Shown here: positions 45,240 to 55,395 of the stretch, piece after piece
How the letters are laid out: every line of letters starts with the position of its first letter
Position numbering within the stretch: position 1 is the stretch's first letter
NCBI GenBank assembly: GCA_036924285.1
Contig: JAYKYS010000007.1
Coordinates: 1,364,001 to 1,428,000, forward strand
Source: Asterella californica
Lineage: Eukaryota; Streptophyta; Marchantiopsida; Marchantiales; Aytoniaceae
DNA length: 64,000 nucleotides
Direction: 5' to 3'
Notes under the pieces: generated by a model
What the model saw: the letters and a program-made list of their open reading frames with translations, nothing else
Database searches by the model: none
What the model was told of the DNA's origin: nothing
Position numbers and translations under genes: made by a program

Positions 45240-46190
45240 GTTTACTCTTCTGAGCCTACCCCTGCCCATACTTGGCCATATGTATTTGCCCGTCTCTGGT
45301 CTCCTAAATATACCTCTCTTCTTTTTCTCCGGCTCCTGCTTGGCAACCCTTCTTCCATTCGAGGCTCCCCTCTCGTATCATCTGTCTTACGCTTCTGGAG
45401 GCAAATCTCTCCCTATTTCCACTAGCACTCCTCGCATTGTACCCCACTGTTCTCCTGTTTTCCCACAGTCATTTCCAGCTCTCCCTCCTTTTGACGTAAG
45501 CTTTGGTCCTTGGTCCTCCAACGATACGATGAGATGTTACTGTGACAATTATACATCATTCTTTCTACACGGGAGGATCTCACACACCTATGTCTATTAT
45601 GCCCGTCTCGGGCCTTTGCTTGGACCACCCTCAAAAACTACCTTTTGGTTTAGCCCTTGCTCTTCGGGCTGTTCCGGCTGGGACTCCCCTTCCTACACTC
45701 ATCTCTTCGATACTCTCTTTCTCACCTTTTCACCGCCGGCTGGCTCTTTTTCTTGTTGAAGAGAGTGTTGGCTGCACATAAGCAACTGGTTGTTCAAGAA
45801 CACTGCTCCGCAGTTTACACCTGCTCGACACTTCCTTCTTACATTTCTCCGTGCACTTTATCGGTTTACTAGACTTAATGTTCGAACTTACACTTCCTTG
45901 GTCTTATGGCTTTATCATGCGCTCTCCAAGGTTTGCTTTGATTCACGTCTACAATCATCGTCTGGTTTGATTAGAGCAGATAGTTGACGGAATATGGGCC
46001 TAGTCTACGGCCACTTCGCTGTTCCTGTCTCAGTTTTCCACTTTCGAGCAGTCACCGGGCCATCTATCGATTAGCATCTCGTTCTGTCAACAACTGGACT
46101 CCATTGCTCCTCTGTTGAAGCACCACCGACATCACAATAAAAGATCATAATGCCGGTGGTACCCGGTCTCATGATACTTTATTCGGATCA
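45240..46190 (+). pseudogene. Possible LINE-type retrotransposon 3' end
   Basis: The CT-rich forward strand can be read, with frame changes, as text typical of the C-terminal end of plant LINE ORF2 proteins. It has YVFARLWSPK, then LLLGNPSSIRGSPL, AVPAGTPLPTLISSIL, FHRRLALFLVEESVG, FTPARHFLLTFLRALYRFTR and LYHALSKVC. The end near 46140-46190 resembles a LINE 3' tail. No reverse transcriptase core is present, and no poly(A) tail is clear. The match is by eye to family style only, and the compositional bias could mislead. Confidence 0.35.
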
Positions 46191-46547
46191 GAATATGAAG
46201 ATTTATGTGTTTGTATAGAACTGTAGTGAAGTGATAGAGTATACAGAAGTAAAGAGACTTCCTTGTAAACTCTAATCTCGTCTTGAAACTCCGTGAGTTC
46301 ACTTCCAACGAAGATAAAAGAAAATTATTTCTTTTACAAAAGAAAGTAGCTGAAGTTAGGAAACGTAAAATACAACTAAATATGACCTAAAGGAAGTGTT
46401 TCTGATTGGCAATAAATCTCAAACGTGCTTTAATAATATTTCCATTTCGATCAACAATATTGTTGTTTCAACCGTGTTGATGATAGATTGCCGCTTTGTT
46501 TTCACAAACGTCATGCTTGAAACATACCTTTGTGTAAGTAGAAAATT
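46191..46547. other. AT-rich spacer, no gene seen
   Basis: A short spacer lies between the LINE-like fragment and the MITE-like element. A small forward ORF (46396-46644) runs into the inverted repeat and has no recognised content. Confidence 0.4.
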
Positions 46548-46939
46548 GCTTGATCACACCTCCAGTAGATTCATTCAGTTTGATCACACTTCCTTTAATG
46601 ATGTATTGCTTGATCGTACCTTTTTTAATGATAGTACTGATTGATCACACTTTTGGGTGGGTCTAAACCCTAAACCTTAAACTGTGAAATCAGCTACTTT
46701 ACTATGTTAATGATATTTCAGACTGCACATATAGCATGTATTGTCTATATGTAATTAATTGTTAAACGATTTTAATAACATAGGTATTTAGTCACATTCG
46801 AAAACAGTAAAATATAAATAATAAGAAAGAGTGACTGATTTTACTGTTGATAACCAGTCAAGTCAAGAGTGTGATCAAGCAATACATCATTAAGACGTTG
46901 TGATCAAACTCAATTTACCTACTGGAGATGTGATAAAGC
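46548..46939. mobile_element. MITE-like element with ~75-bp terminal inverted repeats
   Basis: The left end begins GCTTGATCACACCTCCAGTA and runs through TTTGATCACAC and AATGATGTATTGCTTGATC. The right end, reversed, begins GCTTTATCACATCTCCAGTA and continues with the same blocks. The arms match for about 75 bp at high identity, and the 240-bp core is AT-rich without a gene. A second, more decayed copy is at 62103-62424. Flanks have AATT on both sides, but the target-site duplication is unclear. A telomere-like ACCCTAAACC run at about 46667 is inside. Confidence 0.8.
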
Positions 46940-48279
46940 GAATTTCTGTTTGTGTAAGAGATCACCAACCTTTGGGAATCTCGGGTCTCTTTACTTGAAG
47001 AGATTGTGCTGCTTGCTAAACATAACTACTGTTTTGAGAGTTGTTTCTCTCTGCATTTTGTTTGTGGTACTCGTCTTGTATCTCACTATGGAGATATTTC
47101 CCACATCTGACTATGGAGATTTTTCCCACTTGTCTGTAATGTATAATTTTTTTCCATTTGTCTCATGGTCATATCCTCGATGTTTGTAGTTGATTTAGTC
47201 AGGCCTCGACGGTAGCAGTCCACCACCTGATCTCATCCGATGATTTTCGTAAGTGACGACCATGTTGTGTTAATTCATTTAGTCGGGGTGTAACGAAACG
47301 AATGATTAGAGATTGTAATTCTACTTACGTTTAGACCAAGGTTCAGCATATGAACCATCAAAAACCGTCATTTAATCACGAATAGAGTTGCAAATGCATG
47401 TATATAGTCCTTCCCTTGTTTGCGAACGAGATGATATTGTCAATCCACAAAATCATATAGTAACAAAACAAAAAGACAATCACCAAATTCAATCATCAGG
47501 TTGTCATTTGACCCCTTGGAATGGCACCATACTTCCCACTTTTCCCTCCTTCTCGTACCTGTAACTGCTAACCAAGTCAATTACAATGTCAAAACTCAAA
47601 AGCGCGACATGGCACAAAAGTTTATTTGGGGACCGGACCACGCAAATCCCACGTGACAGCTGAATTCGGAAAGGGGAAGTAGAAGAAGCGGCAAAATGAA
47701 GATGCCGCGCTCCTCTCCACTAAACAGCGAGTGATGAGAGAGTCAACGTCCTGGTTATCTTTAGAAGATGGTTAATAACTTCCGGTAGTTGTTAGTGTCG
47801 TCAGGAAAATCCTTCACCTTTCTCTCCCACGTGGTTTCATTACAAGGGTGTATCTCTTTCAAAGTTTCAACGAATTCAAAACTTCAACGGTCAGTTTGGT
47901 CGATTCGCCGGATTCTTCTGGACATTGCCGCGATCAATGGCCAGCCTATGATGTGCAATCTCCGACAGCAAAAAGACGCTCGGCTGATCAAGTGAAGAGG
48001 TGTACTTGAAAGCAAAGGACACTACGGGTCCAAAATATTTCTCTACTTAGTAAGGATTCAGGAATGCTCCACGGGATCGTGTTTGTTCATCGGGCGATGA
48101 GAAGTTACGGGGAAGGGTGTGTTTACGGAGTTTTGACGGGATGCATAACCACGTCTTATCATCGTGAATAATTACTGTTCATTCTTTTTTGTTTTGGTCG
48201 GTCTAGTGGGGCATTCACACTCAGGTTCTTACGTTTTCTGGCATGAAATGCAGAACGCAAAGAGGCTTCTGCTCCTTGC
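46940..48279. other. Intergenic stretch, no gene recognised
   Basis: A weak direct repeat (CTATGGAGATATTTCCCAC / CTATGGAGATTTTTCCCAC) lies near 47087-47130. Around 47610-47850 the sequence is less AT-rich and has two CCCACGTG motifs (near 47650 and 47828), like a promoter, followed by a 68-codon open frame of no recognised content (47789-47995). I cannot support a gene. Confidence 0.35.
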
Positions 48280-49760
48280 TTAAATATGTATGCAAGATCA
48301 ACTTCCGGGGAATTTTTGTTCGCTTGTTGTTATAAAAAGAAATATAAATATTAATGAAAATTCTATACCAAACTTATAGAAAAATAATATTTCCTAGATG
48401 TCAAGGGATAGCTGGACCTGCAGACGCAGAAAGATCAAGAAATAGCCGCTAAAGGGAGCAAGGACAAACATACTCTCAAAATTACAAATCCGGAGACTGA
48501 TCCTAAACACATTACATTTTCTTTGTAGTTTACTTTTTTTTTATTTTTATAAATTAAATAATAAATTAAATCCTTACATATTTACCTCCTCCATCAACGG
48601 AAGGTGGATGCAGCATGCAGCGAAAGGAGGATGCATGCAACATAATATGTATGATAGATGAACTTCTGGAAATTTTTGCTTTCTGGATTTTATGGGATAA
48701 TATATAAGTACTAAATGTAAATTATATAACAAGTGGATGAAATAATTAAAATAATTTATAAATATTAACTATTAGTCCATGCTTGGAAACATAAAAAAGT
48801 CATGATATAAACCATAAGTCATGAGTAAACTACTGTGCTGCTAAAGATAAAAGTATGGGAACCTAAAGCTATTAATGCATTAATTTACGGAGAGTTTAGT
48901 TTATTATCTAACCCTTCTTGTCGAGAGATTATGTGTAAATTAAATCCCTGCATATTTGTCTCCTCCATCTCACAAGAAGGATGAGGTTGGTACACACAGT
49001 GGGAGAACAATTTATGTTCAAAATTGTTATACTACTCGTTGCTGGAGTTGTACAGTAAAAGATAATGTATACATGTAAGTCCAAGAGAAATCCAAATGAA
49101 AAATGAATGCGCATCGAGTACCGTTAATTTTTAATGCAAGTCTAAAGGAAATATAAGTCTAAATATAAATAACTACATTTAAATAGCTATGCTTGGAAAC
49201 ATAGAGAGATAACATATGCATGTAAAGTCCAAGAGAAATCCAAGTGATTAAATTTAAATGACTATGCGTGGAAACACAGACTGGGCAAACTATAAACCAT
49301 AAGCCAATAGTACACAGCTGCGCTGCCAAAGGTACAAGTAAGAGAACCTGAAACTGTATATATACATTAATACACTGTTACTTTAATTTAATACATAACT
49401 CTTTCTGCCGAAAGGGTTAATTACTAAATTAAACCTCTGTATATTGGTCTCTTCTGTCGAAAGATCGCGTGAGATTCAAATATACAGATGAATCTGTATA
49501 TGCAAAGAATATTCCTGGATGCTTCACATAAATATGCAAGGAAGTTTTATTTTTTTATTACTATACATTAATATAATAGTACACATTCCTGAAACGCGTT
49601 CTGTTGCAAGTTACTGTCCACGAAACTATAAGGCAAGAGGCCCTGGTGAATACCATGATACACATGTTTGGTCGAGCCTGGCCACTTTATGTATCATTTG
49701 GATCAACTTGATCAGATGGCGGATGGGTTCGAATCTTCCTGCCGAGAGGTCTTAGGCTAT
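48280..49760. repeat. Second cluster of the degenerate ~480-bp repeat
   Basis: The landmarks of the 5.6-10.0 kb array recur here: GATGAACTTCTGGAAATTTTTGC (split across 48657-48680), AAATATTAACTATTAG, CTTGGAAACATA and ACCATAAGTCATGAG / ACCATAAGCCAATAG. The last pair, at 48810 and 49297, is 487 bp apart. Next come CTTCTTGTCGAGAG and TTTCTGCCGAAAGGGTT. The last partial unit, near 49735, has GGTTCGAATCTTCCTGCCGA. The copies are diverged and non-coding. Confidence 0.55.
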
Positions 49761-49919
49761 GTAAGGGGTCTCATGTTGCTCACGTATAAGGTAATGCACT
49801 GCCCGCAGTGGGCTTACGAGCTTAAGCACATTGTTGAGGATAGCTTACGCATGTAAGCTATTGCTCGAGTACATGGCTTTACGCTCCTCGTAAGTACACG
49901 CTGGGCAATGCATTAGCGT

Positions 49920-49930
49920 GCATAAAACAC
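49920..49930. repeat. Left target-site duplication of the MULE (11 bp)
   Basis: GCATAAAACAC directly precedes the left TIR and is repeated exactly after the right TIR at 60740-60750. A length of 8-11 bp is typical for Mutator-like insertions. Confidence 0.85.
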
Positions 49931-50130
49931 TAGAAATTTACTTGATCCATCTCCCAGAATGAATCTCGGACTTGATCTACCCCCTCTTAACAATGACCTT
50001 CTTGATCGACCCCCAAACTGACAACCGCCCATTTTGTAAGTTACTTTGTCACATCAGACGTCCAGTTGGATAGTCATGTTAGCTCTCCAAAGCTGACGTG
50101 TTATACAGCTAGACTAGTGCGCGGGAAGAG
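49931..50130. repeat. MULE left terminal inverted repeat
   Basis: The arm starts AGAAATTTACTTGATCC and ends about GTGCGCGGGAAG. Against the reversed right arm I estimate about 85-90% identity by eye, with blocks such as CTTGATCGACCCCCAAACTG conserved in both. MULE transposases usually bind within such arms. Confidence 0.88.
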
Positions 50131-50146
50131 AAGCGGAACTGCGCAG

Positions 50147-50230
50147 CAGAATGAGTACTGACATGATACAGTGTTTCACATCGCGCTGCAGAATGAGTAC
50201 TGCCATGATACAGTGTTCCACATCGAACAG
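50147..50230. repeat. 42-bp subterminal tandem duplication
   Basis: CAGAATGAGTACTG followed by CATGATACAGTGTT occurs at 50147 and again at 50189, just inside the left TIR. It is diverged at a few positions. Subterminal repeats are common in MULEs; the right arm has only a single related block. Confidence 0.85.
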
Positions 50231-50265
50231 AAGGAATAGATATGAACAATGCAGATCTGTGAACA

Positions 50266-53106
50266 GTGCATGGTGGTAACAGCGAGGCATCTGAGACAGA
50301 GATCTGCAGCGCATGTAAGCACTTAGCAATAATGTCGGAGGACAATGATTTAGATTCCTTCAATGGATTACATTTTGAAGCTGAAGAGCGGGAATTTTTT
50401 CTAGATGCAAGAAGCGCCGAGGAAGAAGATGAAATGATACTGGAGCGATGACGGCAGGAGATGATTGACGCTCGTCTTGCTGACCGCGTGCTTCAAAGAA
50501 AAACACTAGACGCCTTAAGAGAGGCCACATGGACACTGAAGTTGGGGGGAGAATTTCAATACTGGAAGGATTTTGACTTTGCTATAGATTGTCGGTGTTT
50601 CTTGAACAGTAGAGCTTGTAACAAGCTCAAGTCATATTTCACTCACAAAGTGCACGTTTGTCGTTATGGAGGGAGGATTCGTTGCAGAAAATCGATAGAA
50701 CCGTGAGTTGGAAATAACGAAAACTTGGACCCGGATTTGATAAGTAGTCAGCCTCGTAGCTTCCACGAGTTCATCTAACGACAGAGACAGAGACAGAGCA
50801 GAAGACGAGAAGATGTCACTGTGATCCAAAGCACACGGTGAGTTCCTGAGAATGATTGATGTGACGAGAAGATGCAATAATTAATCTTTGGTAGAGAAAC
50901 ATTCTATGGAATTGGAGTTGAGGCAAGAGAGGGGTCAGTAATGCAGTCGTGCAATTGGAGAATAAGTGCACAAAGAGGAAAATTCACAGAGAGAATCACC
51001 ATCAACATGTGTAATCTGGAGCATACTTGCCCTGGACAACAAGCTTACTGACGTGGACCAGCGTCAAACTCTAAATTCCTTGCACAAATATTGTGTAATA
51101 GAGTAGCTATAGATCTCAACATCCCAGTCCAGAATTTATTGGAAGAAATTTGGACTGGTTTTAATAAACGAGATCTATATAACCAGGTTTGGAGAAGCCG
51201 TGAGCATTCGCGGGATTGGTTAGAAGGTAATCAGACTGTCTCTTTTCAATATATTCCATCTGTATGTAGAAGGATAAAAGACGTCAGACTGTTGTGGATT
51301 GGGACACATGGATAAATCATCCGACAATTTTTATCATTTTTTTGTCTGTCTCAGTGCTACTCGTAATGCTTTTAGCTCTTATCAGAAAGTGATTTGTCTT
51401 GACGTTTGTCATTCAAAGTGATGCAAGTTTTCTTGTCAAATTTTCTTGGCTTCCATCCTCGATAGTGCAAATCAGGCTATCATTTTAGCTTTGTGTAGCT
51501 CCGAGAGAAGATACATCAAACTGGACGTGGTTCTGTGATTTATTGAGAGAATCAATAAATGGTTTGAGGGTCCTCAAACTGTCATCATCAACGATCGGCA
51601 AAAAGGTTTGGAGAAAGCCGTTGCTGAGATATCTCCAACTGTGACGCATGATCATTGCACTCAATACATTAGAATGAATGTGAGGGCGAGATTTGACAAG
51701 GAGGTCGAACAACCATTTTTGGCTTGCTTGTACGCGAAGAACCGAGAGGCGTACGAATCTCACCTGTAGTTATAACAAGTTTGCATTTGTGAGCATTTGG
51801 TTAGCTCGACTAGCTTTCGATCATTCGAATTTCTAAACCAAAATTTATGTTTCTTATAGAATTAGCGAGGAATCCATGTTTTAATGCAGTTTGATGTGAC
51901 AAGTATAACGAGGTTTTAAGAGAACTCGATGACTCCGGAGATCGAGGCAAACAGTTGACTACTTATTTGCGAGGTATCATGCTAGAAAGATATAGTCGTT
52001 GTGTCTTTCGGAAGCCACGATATGAGAAGGTAACTTCTAATGTAGCCGAAAACATGATCAACGCTCTAAGGATCATTCGTTTTAATGCTCCTCTGTGAAT
52101 TTTACTCAAAATTTGGTATTACATGATGCAACAATTTACCATGAGCCGTCAACAATTGGAGCAGGAGACAAATCTACTCACAAAGTTTGCGAAGAGCAGA
52201 CAGGCAGAGAACGAGCAAGCTGCAGAAGGATTCATTTGCCAAGTTTAAAACATTAGAGAGGCCACAGTTCGCTGTCACACTTCAGGATCAATTCATGTAG
52301 TTAAGCATAGCTCGAATGAATGAGGAACGTGCAGTTGTGTTGAGTACCAAGAAATGGGATGGCCATGTGGGCATGTTATCACCTTCGACAGAGAAGTGGG
52401 AGAGAATCATATGACACATTAGATTTGATACAGTTCATCACTATTTGCAATTTATGGACAACAACATCTGTCTCCAATAATGATTGACGACTTAGAACCT
52501 GTTTGGACTTGTTGTCCGCCTCCTGTCGCAATTCGACGAGGAAGGCACCGTGTGATACGAATGGGTAACAATACTCAATACTCACAAGCTCAAGCTCCAG
52601 AAGATGTAACTGATTCCATTCAAGATAATGTCACATGACTTCTTCATGTTACTGCTAGTGTTAATGTTGTGGAAATGGAGTTCGATGTTGCAGATGAACA
52701 AATGTCTCATTTTTCATTAGAATTTCTCATTCGTAGGACGAGACGTTCTTGCATTTCATCTACTAGAACTAGTGGCGGCAGGCAAAATCAGGTTAGAAGA
52801 TGTAGTCGGTGCAAGCAGATTGAGCACAATGTGCGAACATGTCAAGAGGACGATTATCCAGATATCAACGAGACTGAGCACCCACCGACTGTCTCTAGCA
52901 TACCAACATTACATCCGGAGAATGAGGTAGTATTCACGGCCTCGGATGAAGAACTCAGTTTCACAAACAACACTAGTTATGTAGCAGCAGATTCATTAGC
53001 CAGGAAATTTTTGATAGTGTTTCCGGCTGCAATGTTTAAGTTTCAGTTGGCATTCATTCATGTTTGTTTTGTACCGTGTATCAGTGCAGAAGTGAGCATC
53101 GACTGA
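50266..53106 (+). pseudogene. MULE transposase, decayed
   Basis: The N-terminal part (50266-50706, one in-frame TGA at 50449) ends with FQYWKDFDFAIDCRCFL and CRYGGRIRCRKSI, like the MuDR/FAR1 DNA-binding region. The DDE core lies at 51330-51770: VICLDVCHSK, EDTSNWTWFCDLLRES and TVIINDRQKGLEKAVAEI, the last being the classic DRxxGL block. Then RYEKVTSNVAENMINALR follows near 52020. A SWIM finger at 52330-52374 reads TCSCVEYQEMGWPCGHV. A CCHC knuckle at 52801-52842 reads CSRCKQIEHNVRTC inside the last open frame (52669-53106). Frames change several times and stops are present, so it is inactive. Order and motifs are those of plant MULE transposases, which cut and paste DNA at TIRs. Confidence 0.85.
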
Positions 53107-53366
53107 GCAGAACAGATCGACCTCGAACACGGACTTTATGGTTGCGGATTCTACTTCCTTCGTTGGTTGGGTTACAGTAGTATCTAATGGTGGTGTCCAA
53201 TGGCTGTTTAGGTTGAATCGCGGTTGGAGAGCGACTACGTGGGGACAAGAACTGTAATGGAAAGTGAATGTGAGGAACAGTACAGTCTAGAGCGATTGAA
53301 GAAGAGAGTGCAATCGTAGAGAACTCTATTCGGAGACTATGCTTCAACTCCTCATTTAGAACCGTT

Positions 53367-54172
53367 ATGTTTGTCACCATAGCTTCAATATGTTCGTTGA
53401 CTGAACTTGAAGAGTGTATCAGTAACATATCTTGCATGTGGGTGGTTGCTTCTATTCAATGGATAATCAAAAATCAGAAATGGAATTCTATATCGTATGT
53501 GGCTTGCAATTTCCCGGGGTGTTTGAAGCAAGTGATAGACCCTACGCAGACCTCATCAAGCTCGACTAAGAAGGTACTATATTTCAGTCAAGTGCAGCCC
53601 GACAGCAGGAAGACTTGGCACGCTTGTGGTCAAAGGGGAAACAAGAGGCATTATCGCTTTCATTTAGGATTGATTGATTACAGCGTAAGTGATCGGTCGG
53701 AGGCAGCCTTACCAATAGTTATTGTTTGGAGTATTGGAGAGAAGCTCTTAGGATGATTGCAGAATCCTTTGAAAACTTATCATCCGACGACCAAGATAGA
53801 CTTTTCAATGTTTTTTGCCAGAAGAAGTGGCGCTTCAAAGTTAGGTTGAACACGAAGGAGAATCAATTTACAGTGTTCGACGTAGAACATGAGATAGAAG
53901 AGTTTGACGAGTTCAAAGATGCGATAGAGGATCTTGTCTCTGTCATGGACAGTGTAACATTTTATTCTTCGGTAGAAAGTGAGAAGTCTATGTTGAGGGA
54001 TAATGCTGAGCTTCTGGAGATGGAGAGCTTACATCATCGAGTAATGACACTAGTCGAAAGATCAGAAGAGACTGAAATGAGCTTGGAAGGTATTGCTCGG
54101 GATTTGCAAGGGGTAGTTGAGCTCCAAAGAGAACAGAAGGGAGAGCTGTTGGAGTTAGTAGAAGCATTATGA
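53367..54172 (+). pseudogene. RPA1 DBD-C-like (zinc-ribbon OB fold) ORF with coiled tail
   Basis: RPA large subunit binds single-stranded DNA in replication and repair. Here WVVASIQWIIKNQKWNSISY is followed by ACNFPGCLKQV (one Cys pair), then WHACGQRGNKRHYRFHLGL and IVIVWSIGEKLLG. After a 1-base deletion near 53753 it continues MIAESFENLSSDDQDRL and KKWRFKVRLNTKENQFTVF. This follows the RPA1 C-terminal domain order: W..vasI, YxAC..C.K, C..C, RY..., F/W...G..LLG.sA..., FRv.v. The second Cys pair is incomplete (only HAC). After about 53930 comes a Glu/Leu-rich coiled-coil-like tail. A homologous ORF lies on the right arm at 59680-60448. The match is by motif memory and needs a profile search. 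Confidence 0.6.
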
Positions 54173-54304
54173 AAACTGAAGAAGTTATAGGAATGGTTTT
54201 GAGATGGTTCTAAATGGTTAGCTCGTCCATCTTATATTTTGTATACGGTTTTCATTATATAAAGTTGAATCAAAAACATTCTACGTGCACTCCTCCATTA
54301 TGTG

Positions 54305-54735
54305 TTTCTAATTGATCGAAACACGATGTTTCGCATGGATCATGAAGCGGTACACCTTCACGACTAATTCTCATAGGACGAAACACGGCTTGTTTCGTCC
54401 AATGAAGATGCAACATATATGTATCGCCCTTCACGACTAATGTCTTAGAGACGAAACACGGCTTGTTCCACCCTGTCCGGAGGATTAGTCGTAAGGGGCA
54501 CCCCTTCGCAAGTAATAGTCAGAGGACGAAACACGATGTTTCATCCAAAAAAGGACGAAATATACGTATTTCGCCTTGTCACAAGGCGAAACATATATGT
54601 TTCACCTCGTGACATTAGTCTCTTTGCAAGTAATAGTCAGAGGCCAAAACATGCATGTTTCGTCCTATCACGAAAGGGGTACCCTTCGTGAGTAATAGTC
54701 AGAGGACAAAACACGAGTTGTTTCGCTTTACCTCG
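54305..54735. repeat. Array of CGAAACA/TGTTTCG palindromes (left)
   Basis: Repeated short palindromes such as GACGAAACACGGCTTGTTTC, CGAAATATACGTATTTCG and CGAAACATATATGTTTC are spaced by segments reading CCTTCACGACTAAT or AAGTAATAGTCAGAGGAC. The array lies just downstream of the left RPA-like ORF and beyond the 3' end of the reverse-strand phosphatase-like gene. A related array sits in that gene's first intron (57925-58445). Alternating inverted motifs could be protein-binding sites or edges of a nested element. Confidence 0.85.
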
Positions 54736-54929
54736 GTCGCTTTACAGAAAGTGCTTGAAAAAACCAAGAGAAGTGTTGTGGTTCATGGATGCTCTTGATC
54801 CCTGTGGCATGACAGCGCTGAAACTATTTGTCGTGCTCTGAACCTTGATGTCCACCTCGATCTTCTCCCGGCCCCAGCTAATCTGTACCTCAGTCTCCTG
54901 CTATCTCTAGATTCGAGTAAAGTAGAAAA

Positions 54930-55013
54930 GAATCCAGAATTGCTTGAAGCCGAGTACACAACGCTACACATCTTCCAGTTGATGTGTACTCGGCTCCAAT
55001 CAATACTGGATTC
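54930..55013. ncRNA. Long hairpin, possible small-RNA precursor
   Basis: Arms 54930-54960 and 54983-55013 are 31 nt each and pair at 28 positions around a 22-nt loop; the inner 12 nt (GCCGAGTACACA / TGTGTACTCGGC) are perfect. Size and pairing resemble a plant miRNA precursor, but old TIRs or a tiny foldback element would look the same. There is no evidence of expression in the sequence alone. Confidence 0.35.
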
Positions 55014-55395
55014 TTTTTTAGAACTCGATAAGATACAGAATAGATTGAAAAGAGAACGAGATTTGAACCCGAAAAGCTCACTCCCCACAAATGCAAGAAA
55101 AGAGAAAATCTATTTCAAACAATCAGGATAAAGACAAATGTACGTCAGGGTTAGAGATCAAGTAATGAAACTCCTTTGGTCATTTTCAAACATCCATAGC
55201 ATCACAGAGAATATCGTCTAGCTCTGTAGCTCTGTAGTTTGATAGAGTTCCTCGTCAGATATACTGTTTTCGAAGCTATGTGCAATGCTCCGAACGTCTG
55301 GTTATGAGCTTACACTCCAAGACAAAGAAGTAATACAAAATGTCATTTTCAAAAACTCTTTTATATGATGGATTAACAAAAGAGAGATATCTTTC

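Noticed and set aside
46660..46680. Telomere-like ACCCTAAACC run
   Set aside because: It has only about two imperfect units inside a MITE-like element, far too short for telomeric DNA.
49640..49745. tRNA-like T-arm motif GGTTCGAATC near 49728
   Set aside because: No acceptor stem, anticodon arm or D-arm can be drawn around it. It is part of the ~480-bp repeat unit. A tRNA-derived SINE is possible but unsupported.
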